DNA of 64,000 nucleotides, taken from Chitinophaga sp. MM2321. GTDB lineage: Bacteria > Bacteroidota > Bacteroidia > Chitinophagales > Chitinophagaceae. The stretch spans positions 2,852,001 to 2,916,000 of the forward strand of contig NZ_OZ035533.1 of NCBI RefSeq assembly GCF_964033635.1, in the 5' to 3' direction. Below, in pieces: positions 20,416-28,272 of the stretch. Position numbers and translations under genes: made by a program. Positions within the stretch are counted from its first letter, which is position 1. Each line of letters opens with the position of its first letter. The notes under the pieces were generated by a model. The model ran no database searches and was not told the DNA's origin. It saw only the letters and a list, made by a program, of their open reading frames with translations.

Positions 20416-23400
20416 TTATTTGTAAGAATATGAATAAGTCTGAATTATATTACGATCACAATCACGCACACATGTTGTCCTTCCTAATCCATCATACTCC
20501 GTGTATGTAGCCCGATTTTGCGCATCTATGATAGTAGTAACCCTATTGAGATCATTAAATGTCTGGGTTGTCATCATTGCATCTATGGGAATAAGTCGTA
20601 ATTCATCAATTCGAGTGGTACCCGTTAATGACACAATAGTGGAGTTGGACACCACGACTGTAACCAAGGCCCAACCTCCTCTTGATATAACAGTAGTCTC
20701 GTTCCCTTTGACAGATGCGGTTACATTAACATTACCTCCCTGTTTCCAATAGGAAAGCAAATATTTCCTGGAGGCAGACAATCCTGCCTTTTCAATTTTG
20801 GTTACCATCGACAAATTCAGACATTGTGCACCACTTACAGTTTCCGTCACCACTTCAGCAACATTCTGACCTAAAGGAATAATATTCCAGTTTCCTTTAG
20901 CATATTTTTCAAAACTGCTATAGGCCACATCTGTTGCCCCCGCATTCAATATTTTTGCAATAACCACTTCCCCAGCATCGTCATAAATATTAGTTTCTGT
21001 ATGATTATTGATTACTGTCTCCACAAGATCCCCATTATCATTATAAACCTTCTTATCTTTTAATGAAAAAAGAGACGTACTACGTAATAACTTTGTTCCA
21101 TCAAAATTACCTGCAACATTTTTAGGTACTGCAGACTTACTATTTAATATATACGTTTCTTCAGGTTTAATCTCTCCTGTATTAACAACAATCATCTTTG
21201 CTATATTGACTGCCAACAGCTTCTCTTCATTATTGCTTAACTTCCATGTTTCAGTGCTCACAGGAACTGAAATTATGCCATTATCATTCATTACTTTTAA
21301 GGCGCCTTCAATATTATAGTCGTAAGGATAGTAAATACGGTCTTCCAGTTGTTCTCCTTGACTATTACTTGAAATAATTTTCTTAATATTTAGTTTATCA
21401 TCATAAACATAATCAGTCCGGTATTCCATATAATTTGTACCGTCCTTATAATCTTTTCTAATTGTATAATTCAATTGAGGATGGCCTGCCAATGGGTAAA
21501 ATTCTGTAATTGGTCCACCCCGTCTATACTCGTATTGATCATACCATCCTATTGGACAAGATACTGTGACCTTTACGTCAAAGTACGCTGAATAATTATC
21601 AGGGCTATTCAATTCGCGTACATTTGCACTATAATTATTATATTCATCAGTTATCAACTCATCACTCTTGTTATAGGTGCGCTTACGTTTCAGTAACCCA
21701 TACAAACCTTGTGCATATCTTTTCTTCACTGTAAAAGGGGTAGTTGGATAAAGGATAGGAAAATCCTTATCATTTGTAAATTCATACACCTCTTTCCCTT
21801 TATTGTTGGTCTCTGTACCATTAAATACAGTTACCTGGCTATACTGTGCTGGTAAAGCATTCAGACGCTCTCCTTGAATAGAAGAAATTATTTTGTACTG
21901 GGATTCTACTTCATATGAATCAGGAGCAAAAAAATTATTGTATACGCACATTATCAGCGCAAATATGATTGAGGTAGCTATCTGATTACTTACAGATGCG
22001 CTTTTTGATTCAAGACTAGAATATAATTGTTTACCGGCCCTGGTAGTAGCAGAAGCCCAGGTATTCATAATATCCACAGCAACATTTCCCGCGCTATATG
22101 TTCCTTTTGTCGGAATCGTAGTAAAATTAGATACGTTGAACTCATAACTTGGTATTTCATACCCCCATCTGGAACTGACCCCACTGGCATTTGTATACTT
22201 ATAGTCCCTGACAACATTTGGACTAGCATTTATCCCATCATTCCAGACAGTTTTCGCAACACGTAGCCCACCAGTAAATACCCTTGAAGAAGCAATCTGT
22301 GCATCGTTTAATTCATAAGTAAACTCCATATTTCCACCATCCGGATAGACTATCCTTTTTAAAACGCCCAGGCTAACTATACTGAGTTGATTAGAAGGTG
22401 TTTTTTTTGATGGGTTACAAATATCATTAAGGTTATTTATCAAATTATTCTCATATACTCCTGGGCCAGCCCAGGGAAGGAAATAACTTCCTGTAAAATA
22501 CCCCCATTGATCAGTAGTACCTTCACATCGGCCAGGCACTCCTAAGAAGCCATTAAAATATTCAAAGCTGTAAGGCCGTTCTTGTAAGTTATCTTTTCCA
22601 AAGCGTTGCACTTTATCCAATATTAAACGTGCCTTTGACAATTCTTCAGCAGGGAAGTTATAATCGTAATTCCTTAAATTCAATCCGGAGAAATATTTAT
22701 ACGAAAAGGTAAATCCGGTATTCTCCATACCATTCTTAATAACTACTAAACGTTCAAGAGGTGTACTTCCCGGTAAATCTTTTCTTTCAACTGCCGCATA
22801 AGTAAATTTCACTTTTGTTGCATCAGGAAGTATCATTTCCTTTAATCTGTTCACTGTACCAACTATCTTACTATCCGTTTTTGTAAGTGTTTCATCACCC
22901 ACACCTCTGCCAGACAAAGTAATAGTCCGGCTGGCATGTATGGCACTTAAAAACTGTACGTTATATGATTCATAATTAAACTTTATGGATTTTCTTGTCA
23001 ATGGATCATATATTTCCGTTAGGTTCCATTTACTTACTACAGAATAGTTACTCTCAATAATCCCTTGTTTGGTGTAATAATAAGGCAGGGTAAAAGTAGA
23101 ATTAGCCAATTTCCGGACTCCACCTTGGTAAGTTAGAATTTTTGAAGTCTCCTTACTGCTAAAAATATATTTCACACCTGATTCATCTGTGATTATAAAC
23201 TTACTGATCCTGGTGGTAATTTTCTGCCCGGTCAAGTCCTCTTCTACTTTCTCAATTTTAAGTTTTGAATCATCCGCTATGTAAAATCTATTCCCATACC
23301 CGCCAATAACAAAAGATCCCGATCGGTTGTTGAACTGGAATATGAATTCATCTTGCTGTCGATCAACGATTGATTGTGCACTGAATCTATAGTTGGACAG

Positions 23401-23808
23401 TAATCCTATGGCCATTGGAGTGAATCCTATGCCTTCCGGAAAAACAGAAGACGTTTCCCGGGAAGTTTTGTATAAATTCCCCGTAGCATACAACACCCCA
23501 TCATACATCCCTCCCATTTGATCATCAGGCTGGTCTTTTACAATTCTTGTAATGCTTCCACCACCACTAAGTAGCCATCCCAATCCAACGTCACCGGCCA
23601 TCTGGTTTACTTTAACACCAGATCCCGCTTCGTAAATAAGAGAAAGACTAGCAGCCAAACGATTTCCATCGGAATAATTGAACATTGGAAGGCTAACTTC
23701 CGCACTACCGGTAACGAAATTTACCTGTGCCGAAGATCGCACAACAAAAAGAGTCAAAAGAAAGCATAATAAGTTACTTCCTCTTTTAAGTGAGAGCTTT
23801 ACTTGCAT
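20416..23808 (-). CDS. Secreted SpvB/TcB-like Rhs-associated protein (partner of the downstream Rhs gene)
   Basis: The open frame extends to 23922, but ATG at 23808 gives a proper signal peptide (basic KLSLKRG, hydrophobic LLCFLLTLFVV, end RSSAQ), so that start was chosen: about 1130 residues. The mature N-terminus has EVSLPMFNY, GSGVKVNQMAGDVGLGW and GGSITR, like the start of SpvB/TcB-type proteins that precede Rhs repeats. The C-terminus carries YD repeats (YTEYDGLGRTT). No Rhs core or toxin tip is present. It lies 32 bases before the 1810-residue Rhs gene. It probably forms part of the same shell or complex, comparable to TcB with TcC, though that comparison is inference. Confidence 0.75.
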   Translation of the reverse strand: MQVKLSLKRGSNLLCFLLTLFVVRSSAQVNFVTGSAEVSLPMFNYSDGNRLAASLSLIYEAGSGVKVNQMAGDVGLGWLLSGGGSITRIVKDQPDDQMGGMYDGVLYATGNLYKTSRETSSVFPEGIGFTPMAIGLLSNYRFSAQSIVDRQQDEFIFQFNNRSGSFVIGGYGNRFYIADDSKLKIEKVEEDLTGQKITTRISKFIITDESGVKYIFSSKETSKILTYQGGVRKLANSTFTLPYYYTKQGIIESNYSVVSKWNLTEIYDPLTRKSIKFNYESYNVQFLSAIHASRTITLSGRGVGDETLTKTDSKIVGTVNRLKEMILPDATKVKFTYAAVERKDLPGSTPLERLVVIKNGMENTGFTFSYKYFSGLNLRNYDYNFPAEELSKARLILDKVQRFGKDNLQERPYSFEYFNGFLGVPGRCEGTTDQWGYFTGSYFLPWAGPGVYENNLINNLNDICNPSKKTPSNQLSIVSLGVLKRIVYPDGGNMEFTYELNDAQIASSRVFTGGLRVAKTVWNDGINASPNVVRDYKYTNASGVSSRWGYEIPSYEFNVSNFTTIPTKGTYSAGNVAVDIMNTWASATTRAGKQLYSSLESKSASVSNQIATSIIFALIMCVYNNFFAPDSYEVESQYKIISSIQGERLNALPAQYSQVTVFNGTETNNKGKEVYEFTNDKDFPILYPTTPFTVKKRYAQGLYGLLKRKRTYNKSDELITDEYNNYSANVRELNSPDNYSAYFDVKVTVSCPIGWYDQYEYRRGGPITEFYPLAGHPQLNYTIRKDYKDGTNYMEYRTDYVYDDKLNIKKIISSNSQGEQLEDRIYYPYDYNIEGALKVMNDNGIISVPVSTETWKLSNNEEKLLAVNIAKMIVVNTGEIKPEETYILNSKSAVPKNVAGNFDGTKLLRSTSLFSLKDKKVYNDNGDLVETVINNHTETNIYDDAGEVVIAKILNAGATDVAYSSFEKYAKGNWNIIPLGQNVAEVVTETVSGAQCLNLSMVTKIEKAGLSASRKYLLSYWKQGGNVNVTASVKGNETTVISRGGWALVTVVVSNSTIVSLTGTTRIDELRLIPIDAMMTTQTFNDLNRVTTIIDAQNRATYTEYDGLGRTTCVRDCDRNIIQTYSYSYK

Positions 23809-24177
23809 AGATATTATGAACTTTTTTTTAAAATTCAATTGAGGAGGGTTCCAGTTCTGGTTTAAGAAAAGATTCATAGGTAATACTCTGAGTACAGGCA
23901 TATAATACTTACCAAAAAACAAAACAGGTCAACATGCTTACAATGCCTCCAGTTCTCTCAAGACATTGACTTAAACTACCAGCTTTAGAACAGCCATATT
24001 GGATCAGAAATTGGTCAATAAAACAACAATATTTATTTCATCAGGGAATAAAAGTTAACATCTCATAAAAATTAAATGGATAGATATTTTATTTAGATTT
24101 AATCCTACGCGATTAATTCTTAAACCAGGTTATGACCCTAAAAGTAATAATAATTTTATTAAAAAAAACAGTATTAT
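23809..24177. other. AT-rich intergenic region upstream of the Rhs pair
   Basis: About 370 bases, very AT-rich from 24050 to 24177, with no credible gene. It should carry the promoter of the leftward Rhs transcript. No clear TAnnTTTG box or dyad was recognised. Confidence 0.4.
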
Positions 24178-24195
24178 CTAACTAAAATTAAGGAA

Positions 24196-24229
24196 ATAAA
24201 AAAAAAGAGCGCAAAACAGCCCCTGCGCT
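24196..24229 (-). terminator. Terminator-like hairpin inside the end of the KilA-N fragment
   Basis: On the minus strand AGCGCA (24229-24224) pairs with TGCGCT (24213-24208) around a 10-base loop, followed by a run of T. The hairpin is read as coding sequence by the truncated gene, supporting the view that the original 3' part was lost. Confidence 0.65.
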
Positions 24230-24269
24230 TGCCTCAATCTTGGATGCGGTAAATTAGAGATTTTGGTCC

Positions 24270-24301
24270 TTTTAATTATGGCGAATTCGCCATAATTAAA
24301 A
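24270..24301. repeat. 32-base perfect palindrome
   Basis: Bases 24270-24285 are exactly the reverse complement of 24286-24301, with no loop; the centre is GGCGAATTCGCC. It overlaps codons of the conserved NYGEFAIIK stretch of the KilA-N fragment. It may mark the rearrangement point that truncated the gene, or be chance on top of coding sequence. Confidence 0.85.
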
Positions 24302-24537
24302 TTAGGGTTGTAAACGGTTTCCCAAATCCCCAGATATTCTACCGTATTTCTGTTACGAAGCCAATCTGAAATAAAGAAATCTCCATCTTTAGCTTTCAAC
24401 ATATCAGTAAGCGAGATGTATTCCTGTTCTTTGTCTATAATTATTGTGATTTCTTTGCCCTCAACCTGTATCTTTTTATTTTTTGCCATAATTCTGATTT
24501 TAGTTATAAACCTTGGACACTAATTTACAGAACTTTT

Positions 24538-24561
24538 AATTCCATCGAATTTGATGGAATT
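24538..24561. repeat. Dyad symmetry upstream of the KilA-N fragment
   Basis: 9-base arms AATTCCATC / GATGGAATT with a 6-base centre (GAATTT), about 50 bases upstream of the KilA-N start. The spacing suits an operator, but no regulator can be named. Confidence 0.55.
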
Positions 24562-24731
24562 AATATCAAGTCTTTTCTCGGAAATAGACTAAAGCAACGA
24601 AGCACCTACGAAGAGGGAAATATGGATGGCGAGATAACCATTTATTATTCGACAGGAAGAATAATAATACCCTATTTACCTGGGATAGAATGAAGTAAAA
24701 GCCGAAGCCAGGAATAAAGCTAGTAATTTAA

Positions 24732-24774
24732 TTGTAACAAAATATATTACAATTAAAAAATCTTCTTACCTTTG
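24732..24774 (+). promoter_or_regulatory. Operator and promoter of the Rrf2 regulator gene
   Basis: An inverted repeat TTGTAA-N9-TTACAA (24732-24752) is followed by TACCTTTG (24767-24774), an exact match to the Bacteroidota -7 box TAnnTTTG, 8 bases before the ATG. The same TGTAA-N9-TTACA core recurs before the next gene (25210-25228), so this is probably the binding site of the Rrf2 protein. Confidence 0.65.
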
Positions 24775-24782
24775 TTACCAAT

Positions 24783-25193
24783 ATGAACAACACAAAGTTT
24801 GCAACGGTTATACATATCCTGACCATTTTAGCCAAAAGCCCAGGCGAATGGTTAAGCTCGGACTGGATTGCGGGCAGTATCCAAATTAACCCGGTTATTG
24901 TCCGAAAAGAGCTGAGTGCGTTACAGGATCAAGGATGGGTAATCAGCCGAAAGGGAAAAGAAGGGGGCTACATGTTACTTGTTCCGAGTAAAGAAATCAG
25001 CTTGGCAGACATCTACAAGACCGTAAAAAAATTGGATGTGCTGGGGAAAAAGAACCTCAACCCTAATCCGAAATGCCCTATTGGAAAGGATATCAATAAG
25101 GAGCTGGAAGACCTGTTTATGGAAATCGATGAAAGCGTATTCAACGCCCTCCAGCACCGGACCTTGGAAAGTTTTGTGAAGCAGTTCATTTAA
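24783..25193 (+). CDS. Rrf2-family transcriptional regulator
   Basis: 136 residues with an N-terminal winged helix: FATVIHILTILA, SSDWIAGSIQINPVIVRKELSAL (recognition region) and the wing SRKGKEGGYML, as in Rrf2/YwnA-type proteins. Only one cysteine (PKCPIG, about residue 98) is present, so it cannot hold the three-Cys iron-sulfur site of IscR or NsrR. A redox or thiol-reactive ligand is possible. The gene lies 54 bases before an NmrA-type oxidoreductase, and both have the same TGTAA-N9-TTACA dyad upstream. It is inferred to be an autoregulated repressor of that gene. Confidence 0.88.
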   Translation: MNNTKFATVIHILTILAKSPGEWLSSDWIAGSIQINPVIVRKELSALQDQGWVISRKGKEGGYMLLVPSKEISLADIYKTVKKLDVLGKKNLNPNPKCPIGKDINKELEDLFMEIDESVFNALQHRTLESFVKQFI

Positions 25194-25209
25194 AAAATTT
25201 GAACATTAA

Positions 25210-25228
25210 TGTAACAAGTTTTATTACA
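25210..25228 (+). promoter_or_regulatory. Second TGTAA-N9-TTACA operator
   Basis: TGTAA-CAAGTTTTA-TTACA lies 19 bases before the start of the NmrA-type gene. Half-sites and spacing are identical to the dyad before the Rrf2 gene, and both 9-base centres begin CAA and end in A. It is inferred to be bound by the same regulator. Confidence 0.65.
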
Positions 25229-25247
25229 AATATAAATACAAATTATT

Positions 25248-26096
25248 ATGAAAATTGGAATTACTGGAGCTACGGGACAACTAGGTCGTTTGGTAGTAGA
25301 AAAATTAAAACAAAGAGTGAATGCGAAAGATCTGGTAGCGTTGGTGCGTTCACCTGAAAAAGCTATTGACCTAAGAATTGAAGCACGTAAATTCGATTAC
25401 ACAAAATCGGGAGCGTTAGCCGATGCTTTACAAGGGATCGATCACCTTTTGCTGATTTCGGGAAGCGAAGTTGGTCAGCGCGCAGCTCAACACAAAAATA
25501 TAATCAAGGCCGCCCAGCAGGCTCATGTCAAGTGGATCGTTTACACCAGCCTGCTCCATGCTGACACCTCCTCATTAAGCTTGGCTGCGGAGCATTTAGA
25601 AACGGAAGCATTGCTCAATGCTTCGGGTATTCCTCATACCATTCTAAGAAATGGATGGTATACAGAAAACTATACAGGTTCTGTACCGGGTGCAGTAGAG
25701 GCCGGTGCACTCACAGGTAGTGCAGGTGAGGGCAAGATATCCTCAGCTACACGTGAAGAGTATGCCGAAGCTGCTGCGGTAGTATTGACCAGCGAAGGGC
25801 ATCAGGGAAAAGTGTACGAGCTGGCGGGCGATGTGGCCTATACGCTAAAAGATCTCGCACTGGAGATATCTAAACAGACAGGGAAAGACATTCCGTATCA
25901 CAACCTGTCCGAAGAGGAGTATGCAGGTGTATTGAAATCGTTAGGTTTACCTGAAGGACTTGCTCAAGCCATTGCCGGTTGGGATATTGGGGCATCAAAA
26001 GATGACCTGTTCGATGATAACAAGGTACTCTCGAAATTGATCGGCCGCCCAACCACAGTTTTGGCTGATACCATTAAGAAAGCGTTGGATTCATAA
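25248..26096 (+). CDS. NAD(P)H-binding NmrA/QorB-like oxidoreductase
   Basis: 282 residues. The start MKIGITGATGQLGRLV has the atypical-SDR nucleotide-binding motif GxTGxxG. LRNGWYTENY around residue 138 and EEYAEAAAVVLTSEGHQGKVYEL are characteristic of the QorB (YtfG) quinone oxidoreductase group. It is predicted to be a cytosolic NAD(P)H-dependent quinone reductase, or a redox sensor as in NmrA. The pairing with an Rrf2/YwnA-type regulator and a following DoxX gene (now dead) is a combination I know from Bacteroidota stress operons. It is probably controlled by the adjacent regulator through the dyad at 25210. Confidence 0.85.
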   Translation: MKIGITGATGQLGRLVVEKLKQRVNAKDLVALVRSPEKAIDLRIEARKFDYTKSGALADALQGIDHLLLISGSEVGQRAAQHKNIIKAAQQAHVKWIVYTSLLHADTSSLSLAAEHLETEALLNASGIPHTILRNGWYTENYTGSVPGAVEAGALTGSAGEGKISSATREEYAEAAAVVLTSEGHQGKVYELAGDVAYTLKDLALEISKQTGKDIPYHNLSEEEYAGVLKSLGLPEGLAQAIAGWDIGASKDDLFDDNKVLSKLIGRPTTVLADTIKKALDS

Positions 26097-26111
26097 AATG
26101 AAGAAAGGAAA

Positions 26112-26251
26112 ATGAATACATTTCCAAAATATAAAAACACAGATTCAGGTCTTCTTATTTTACGCATTGCCACTGGTGGATTGATGCTTTTCCATGGTGT
26201 GCGTAAACTGATTCACTGACATGACTTCATCAAAAGCATGCTGACCGATGT
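26112..26251 (+). pseudogene. DoxX-family membrane protein remnant
   Basis: ATG at 26112 starts a frame reading GLLILRIATGGLMLFHGVRKLIH, the usual first helix of DoxX proteins. A TGA at 26217 replaces the glycine codon expected in HGHDFIKSML, and the same frame continues HDFIKSML beyond it. Similarity is lost by about 26250, so most of the gene (normally about 130 residues) is gone. It lies 15 bases behind the NmrA-type gene and was probably the third gene of that operon. Confidence 0.75.
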
Positions 26252-26272
26252 AGTTAGACGGATTTCGGAAAG

Positions 26273-27256
26273 TTAATGTGATAGAGGATTTAGTTCATCG
26301 AATACTACCACGAATGCTTTTACCGCCTGCAAAACAGCCAGGATGGCTGCTGGTTTTGGTAATTCGCCTATCCAGATCAGATCTGCTAATCCCAATGTAT
26401 ATCCAGGTGTTAGACTTGTCCATTGATCTTCGAGTTGACTAAATAATGGAGAGTCCTGAAGGCGCTGCCCCTGCCAGGCTCCGTCCATTGTTCGGTTGGC
26501 CTCATCATCTTTAAGTGCATTGGCTAAAATGCCCATATTCTCTTGAATCAATATCTTCCCAACTAGTGGTGGGTAATGGAATAGTTGATGTAAATCATAA
26601 AAGTGCCGTATTTTTTCCAACAAGATGGCGGTCCCCTCGTAAGACAGCCTATTGATAGACAATAATTTTTCAAAGAAAGTCCTTTCCAGGGAAAGTACTT
26701 TTATTGAGACTGGAGAGAGTTCATACTGCAGAATCAGCGCCTCATTTCCTGTCTCGCTGAAAAATTGGGTGATATATGATTCAATGGGAATTACGTTATA
26801 TGGTACCGGATCAGTGAAACAGTTAATCTCAATGAGGATATAATCTTTTACAACACCGTAATCTGCATCTTCAATTAATTTATCATAGGAATAAACAGTA
26901 GCTCTCATACGCCCCATCTTCTTTTCAGCGACGTGTCCTGCAACATTGGTTATTCCCTGCGTGATGTTCTCTGTCACGTCTTTTAAGAGTGCCTTTAATT
27001 GGCTTCCGGTATAATCACCTGGAGAAAGAATAGCCAGATCAATATCTTCTGAAAAACGGGCTATACATTGATAGGCTTTTGACAGAGAGGTACCTCCTTT
27101 AAAAATTATGTTGTCGGCATACACAGAACGTGACAAATTTTTCAACACATAGGTCACCCAGTAATCTTTCTCAATAAATACAGGGCGCATTTGAAAGTAC
27201 TGGGCAGTAGCTTCGATAGCTTCCTTGAACATTTGTTTATCCTGGTGTAGCGTCAT
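26273..27256 (-). CDS. AbiEii/AbiGii-family nucleotidyltransferase toxin
   Basis: 327 residues. Near the N-terminus are VFIEKDYWVTYVLKNL, then IIFKGGTSLSKAY and FSEDIDLAI, the nucleotidyltransferase motifs (GGTSL..; SEDxDL) of AbiEii toxins. These use NTPs to modify tRNA acceptor ends or related targets and block growth or phage propagation. The ATG overlaps the stop of the upstream AbiEi-type gene by 4 bases (ATGA), giving translational coupling. Together they form a type IV toxin-antitoxin or abortive-infection pair. Length is normal and the motifs are intact. Confidence 0.9.
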   Translation of the reverse strand: MTLHQDKQMFKEAIEATAQYFQMRPVFIEKDYWVTYVLKNLSRSVYADNIIFKGGTSLSKAYQCIARFSEDIDLAILSPGDYTGSQLKALLKDVTENITQGITNVAGHVAEKKMGRMRATVYSYDKLIEDADYGVVKDYILIEINCFTDPVPYNVIPIESYITQFFSETGNEALILQYELSPVSIKVLSLERTFFEKLLSINRLSYEGTAILLEKIRHFYDLHQLFHYPPLVGKILIQENMGILANALKDDEANRTMDGAWQGQRLQDSPLFSQLEDQWTSLTPGYTLGLADLIWIGELPKPAAILAVLQAVKAFVVVFDELNPLSH

Positions 27257-27990
27257 TTAAAATACCATTTGGCTTTATTAGGTAAAATACTTTCCTGTAT
27301 ATCTAAACGGTAGCGGGTCATTGGATTGAGTGAGTTACTAAGCTTGTCTGTGGCCTGCGTGGGGAAGTAATATTCTATAACAGCGCCCAATAGTGCCCTG
27401 GTAGACGGTGGATAATTCATTGCCAATTGAACCATCCGCTTTATTTGCAGATCCTGAAAACCTTTGATTTTATTTACAAGTACAGGAATTGCTTTTGATG
27501 GGGAAGTATCAGGAATCCTTTTAATGTCAGTAAAAGCATCCAATAACTGCAATAAAGAGATATCTGCTGTCTTGATTTTAAAGGCCCTGATGACAAATTT
27601 TATTTTGTATCCTTTTAATTCTTTCAGCGGCAGACGACTATTACGGGCAATGGTGATCACATTGGAGAGCTGCGTAGTAAGCCCCAAACGATTGTATAGA
27701 CCAGTGCCGGTCAGGTATCCTGTACTTTCATTTCCTTTTTGGGTTAGTGTTTTAATAACTTCAGCTTCAGATGGGCGTAAGGTGCCAAACCGAGTGGTTA
27801 CCGGTTTATAATATTTCCCCTTCCCTACTCTTACAAGTTTGCCAGCACGGGTTAACCGGCTTAAAACCTGGGCCAGGGCCTGTTCCTCGTCCGGACCTCC
27901 AGAGAAATACCGATACGTAAATACCTCTCCCAATGGGATGGAAGCGACTTTACGCTTTACTTTATTTGATATGGTTTGTTGCTTTATCAT
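27253..27990 (-). CDS. AbiEi-type antitoxin/transcriptional regulator (DUF6088-like)
   Basis: Open frame to 28026, but that start is TTG inside the operator; ATG at 27990 gives 245 residues and was preferred. The N-terminus (KRKVASIPLGEVFTYRYFSGG..QALAQVLSRLTRAGKLVRVGKGKYYKP) is a winged-helix domain of the AbiEi/DUF6088 type. The C-terminal part is the antitoxin domain. It neutralises the coupled AbiEii-type toxin and, like other AbiEi proteins, should repress its own promoter. A matching dyad overlapping a promoter lies directly upstream (28004-28058). Confidence 0.85.
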   Translation of the reverse strand: MIKQQTISNKVKRKVASIPLGEVFTYRYFSGGPDEEQALAQVLSRLTRAGKLVRVGKGKYYKPVTTRFGTLRPSEAEVIKTLTQKGNESTGYLTGTGLYNRLGLTTQLSNVITIARNSRLPLKELKGYKIKFVIRAFKIKTADISLLQLLDAFTDIKRIPDTSPSKAIPVLVNKIKGFQDLQIKRMVQLAMNYPPSTRALLGAVIEYYFPTQATDKLSNSLNPMTRYRLDIQESILPNKAKWYFK

Positions 27991-28003
27991 TTGCTTACTA
28001 AGA

Positions 28004-28058
28004 TAAAAGTAAGAAAATTCAGGCAATTGTCAAGTTTTTAGCGTAATAAACTTGACAA
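28004..28058 (-). promoter_or_regulatory. AbiE promoter with overlapping operator dyad
   Basis: Inverted repeat TTGTCAAGTTT / AAACTTGACAA (28027-28037 and 28048-28058) with a 10-base centre. On the minus strand a TTG (28033-28031) is followed after 19 bases by TACTTTTA (28011-28004), close to the Bacteroidota -33 TTG / -7 TAnnTTTG pair, 14 bases before the ATG at 27990. The dyad covers the -33 element, as expected for autorepression by the AbiEi-type protein. Confidence 0.6.
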
Positions 28059-28272
28059 AAAACAAAATAAAACTATGATTATCAATATATTAAAAGACAG
28101 TAATCATGGAATAATTATTGAAAGAACTACATTAATACGTAAGATCAGATGCTTAGTCACTAAATAGTTAAAAAGCGGAATATATTTAAAAGCAGAACCG
28201 GCCAAATAGACCAGATAGAAAGGAAAAAATAGATGACCTTCACGACTACTGATGGCGGCATCAGTTCCCCTA

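Larger units (their letters stand above)
24178..24489 (-). pseudogene. Truncated KilA-N domain protein
   Basis: 103 residues. The start (MAKNKKIQVEGKEITII, YISLTDMLKAKDGDFFISDW, RNRNTVEYLGIWE, NPNFNYGEFAIIK) matches the first third of KilA-N DNA-binding proteins of Bacteroidota, which normally run about 250-280 residues. After the Lys around residue 72 the family sequence stops, and the frame reads through an apparent terminator hairpin (24196-24229) to its end. The gene is therefore a 5' fragment of a phage- or mobile-type gene. A 32-base perfect palindrome sits exactly where family similarity ends. Confidence 0.75.

Noticed and set aside
24502..24693. Open frame reading EFDGINIKSFLG ... IIIPYLPGIE
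   Set aside because: No start codon in frame and no family recognised with confidence; at most a decayed fragment of a MORN-like protein.
28074..28165. 30-codon frame between the AbiE pair and the FUSC gene
   Set aside because: Too short, no ribosome-binding context and no similarity; judged random in AT-rich DNA.
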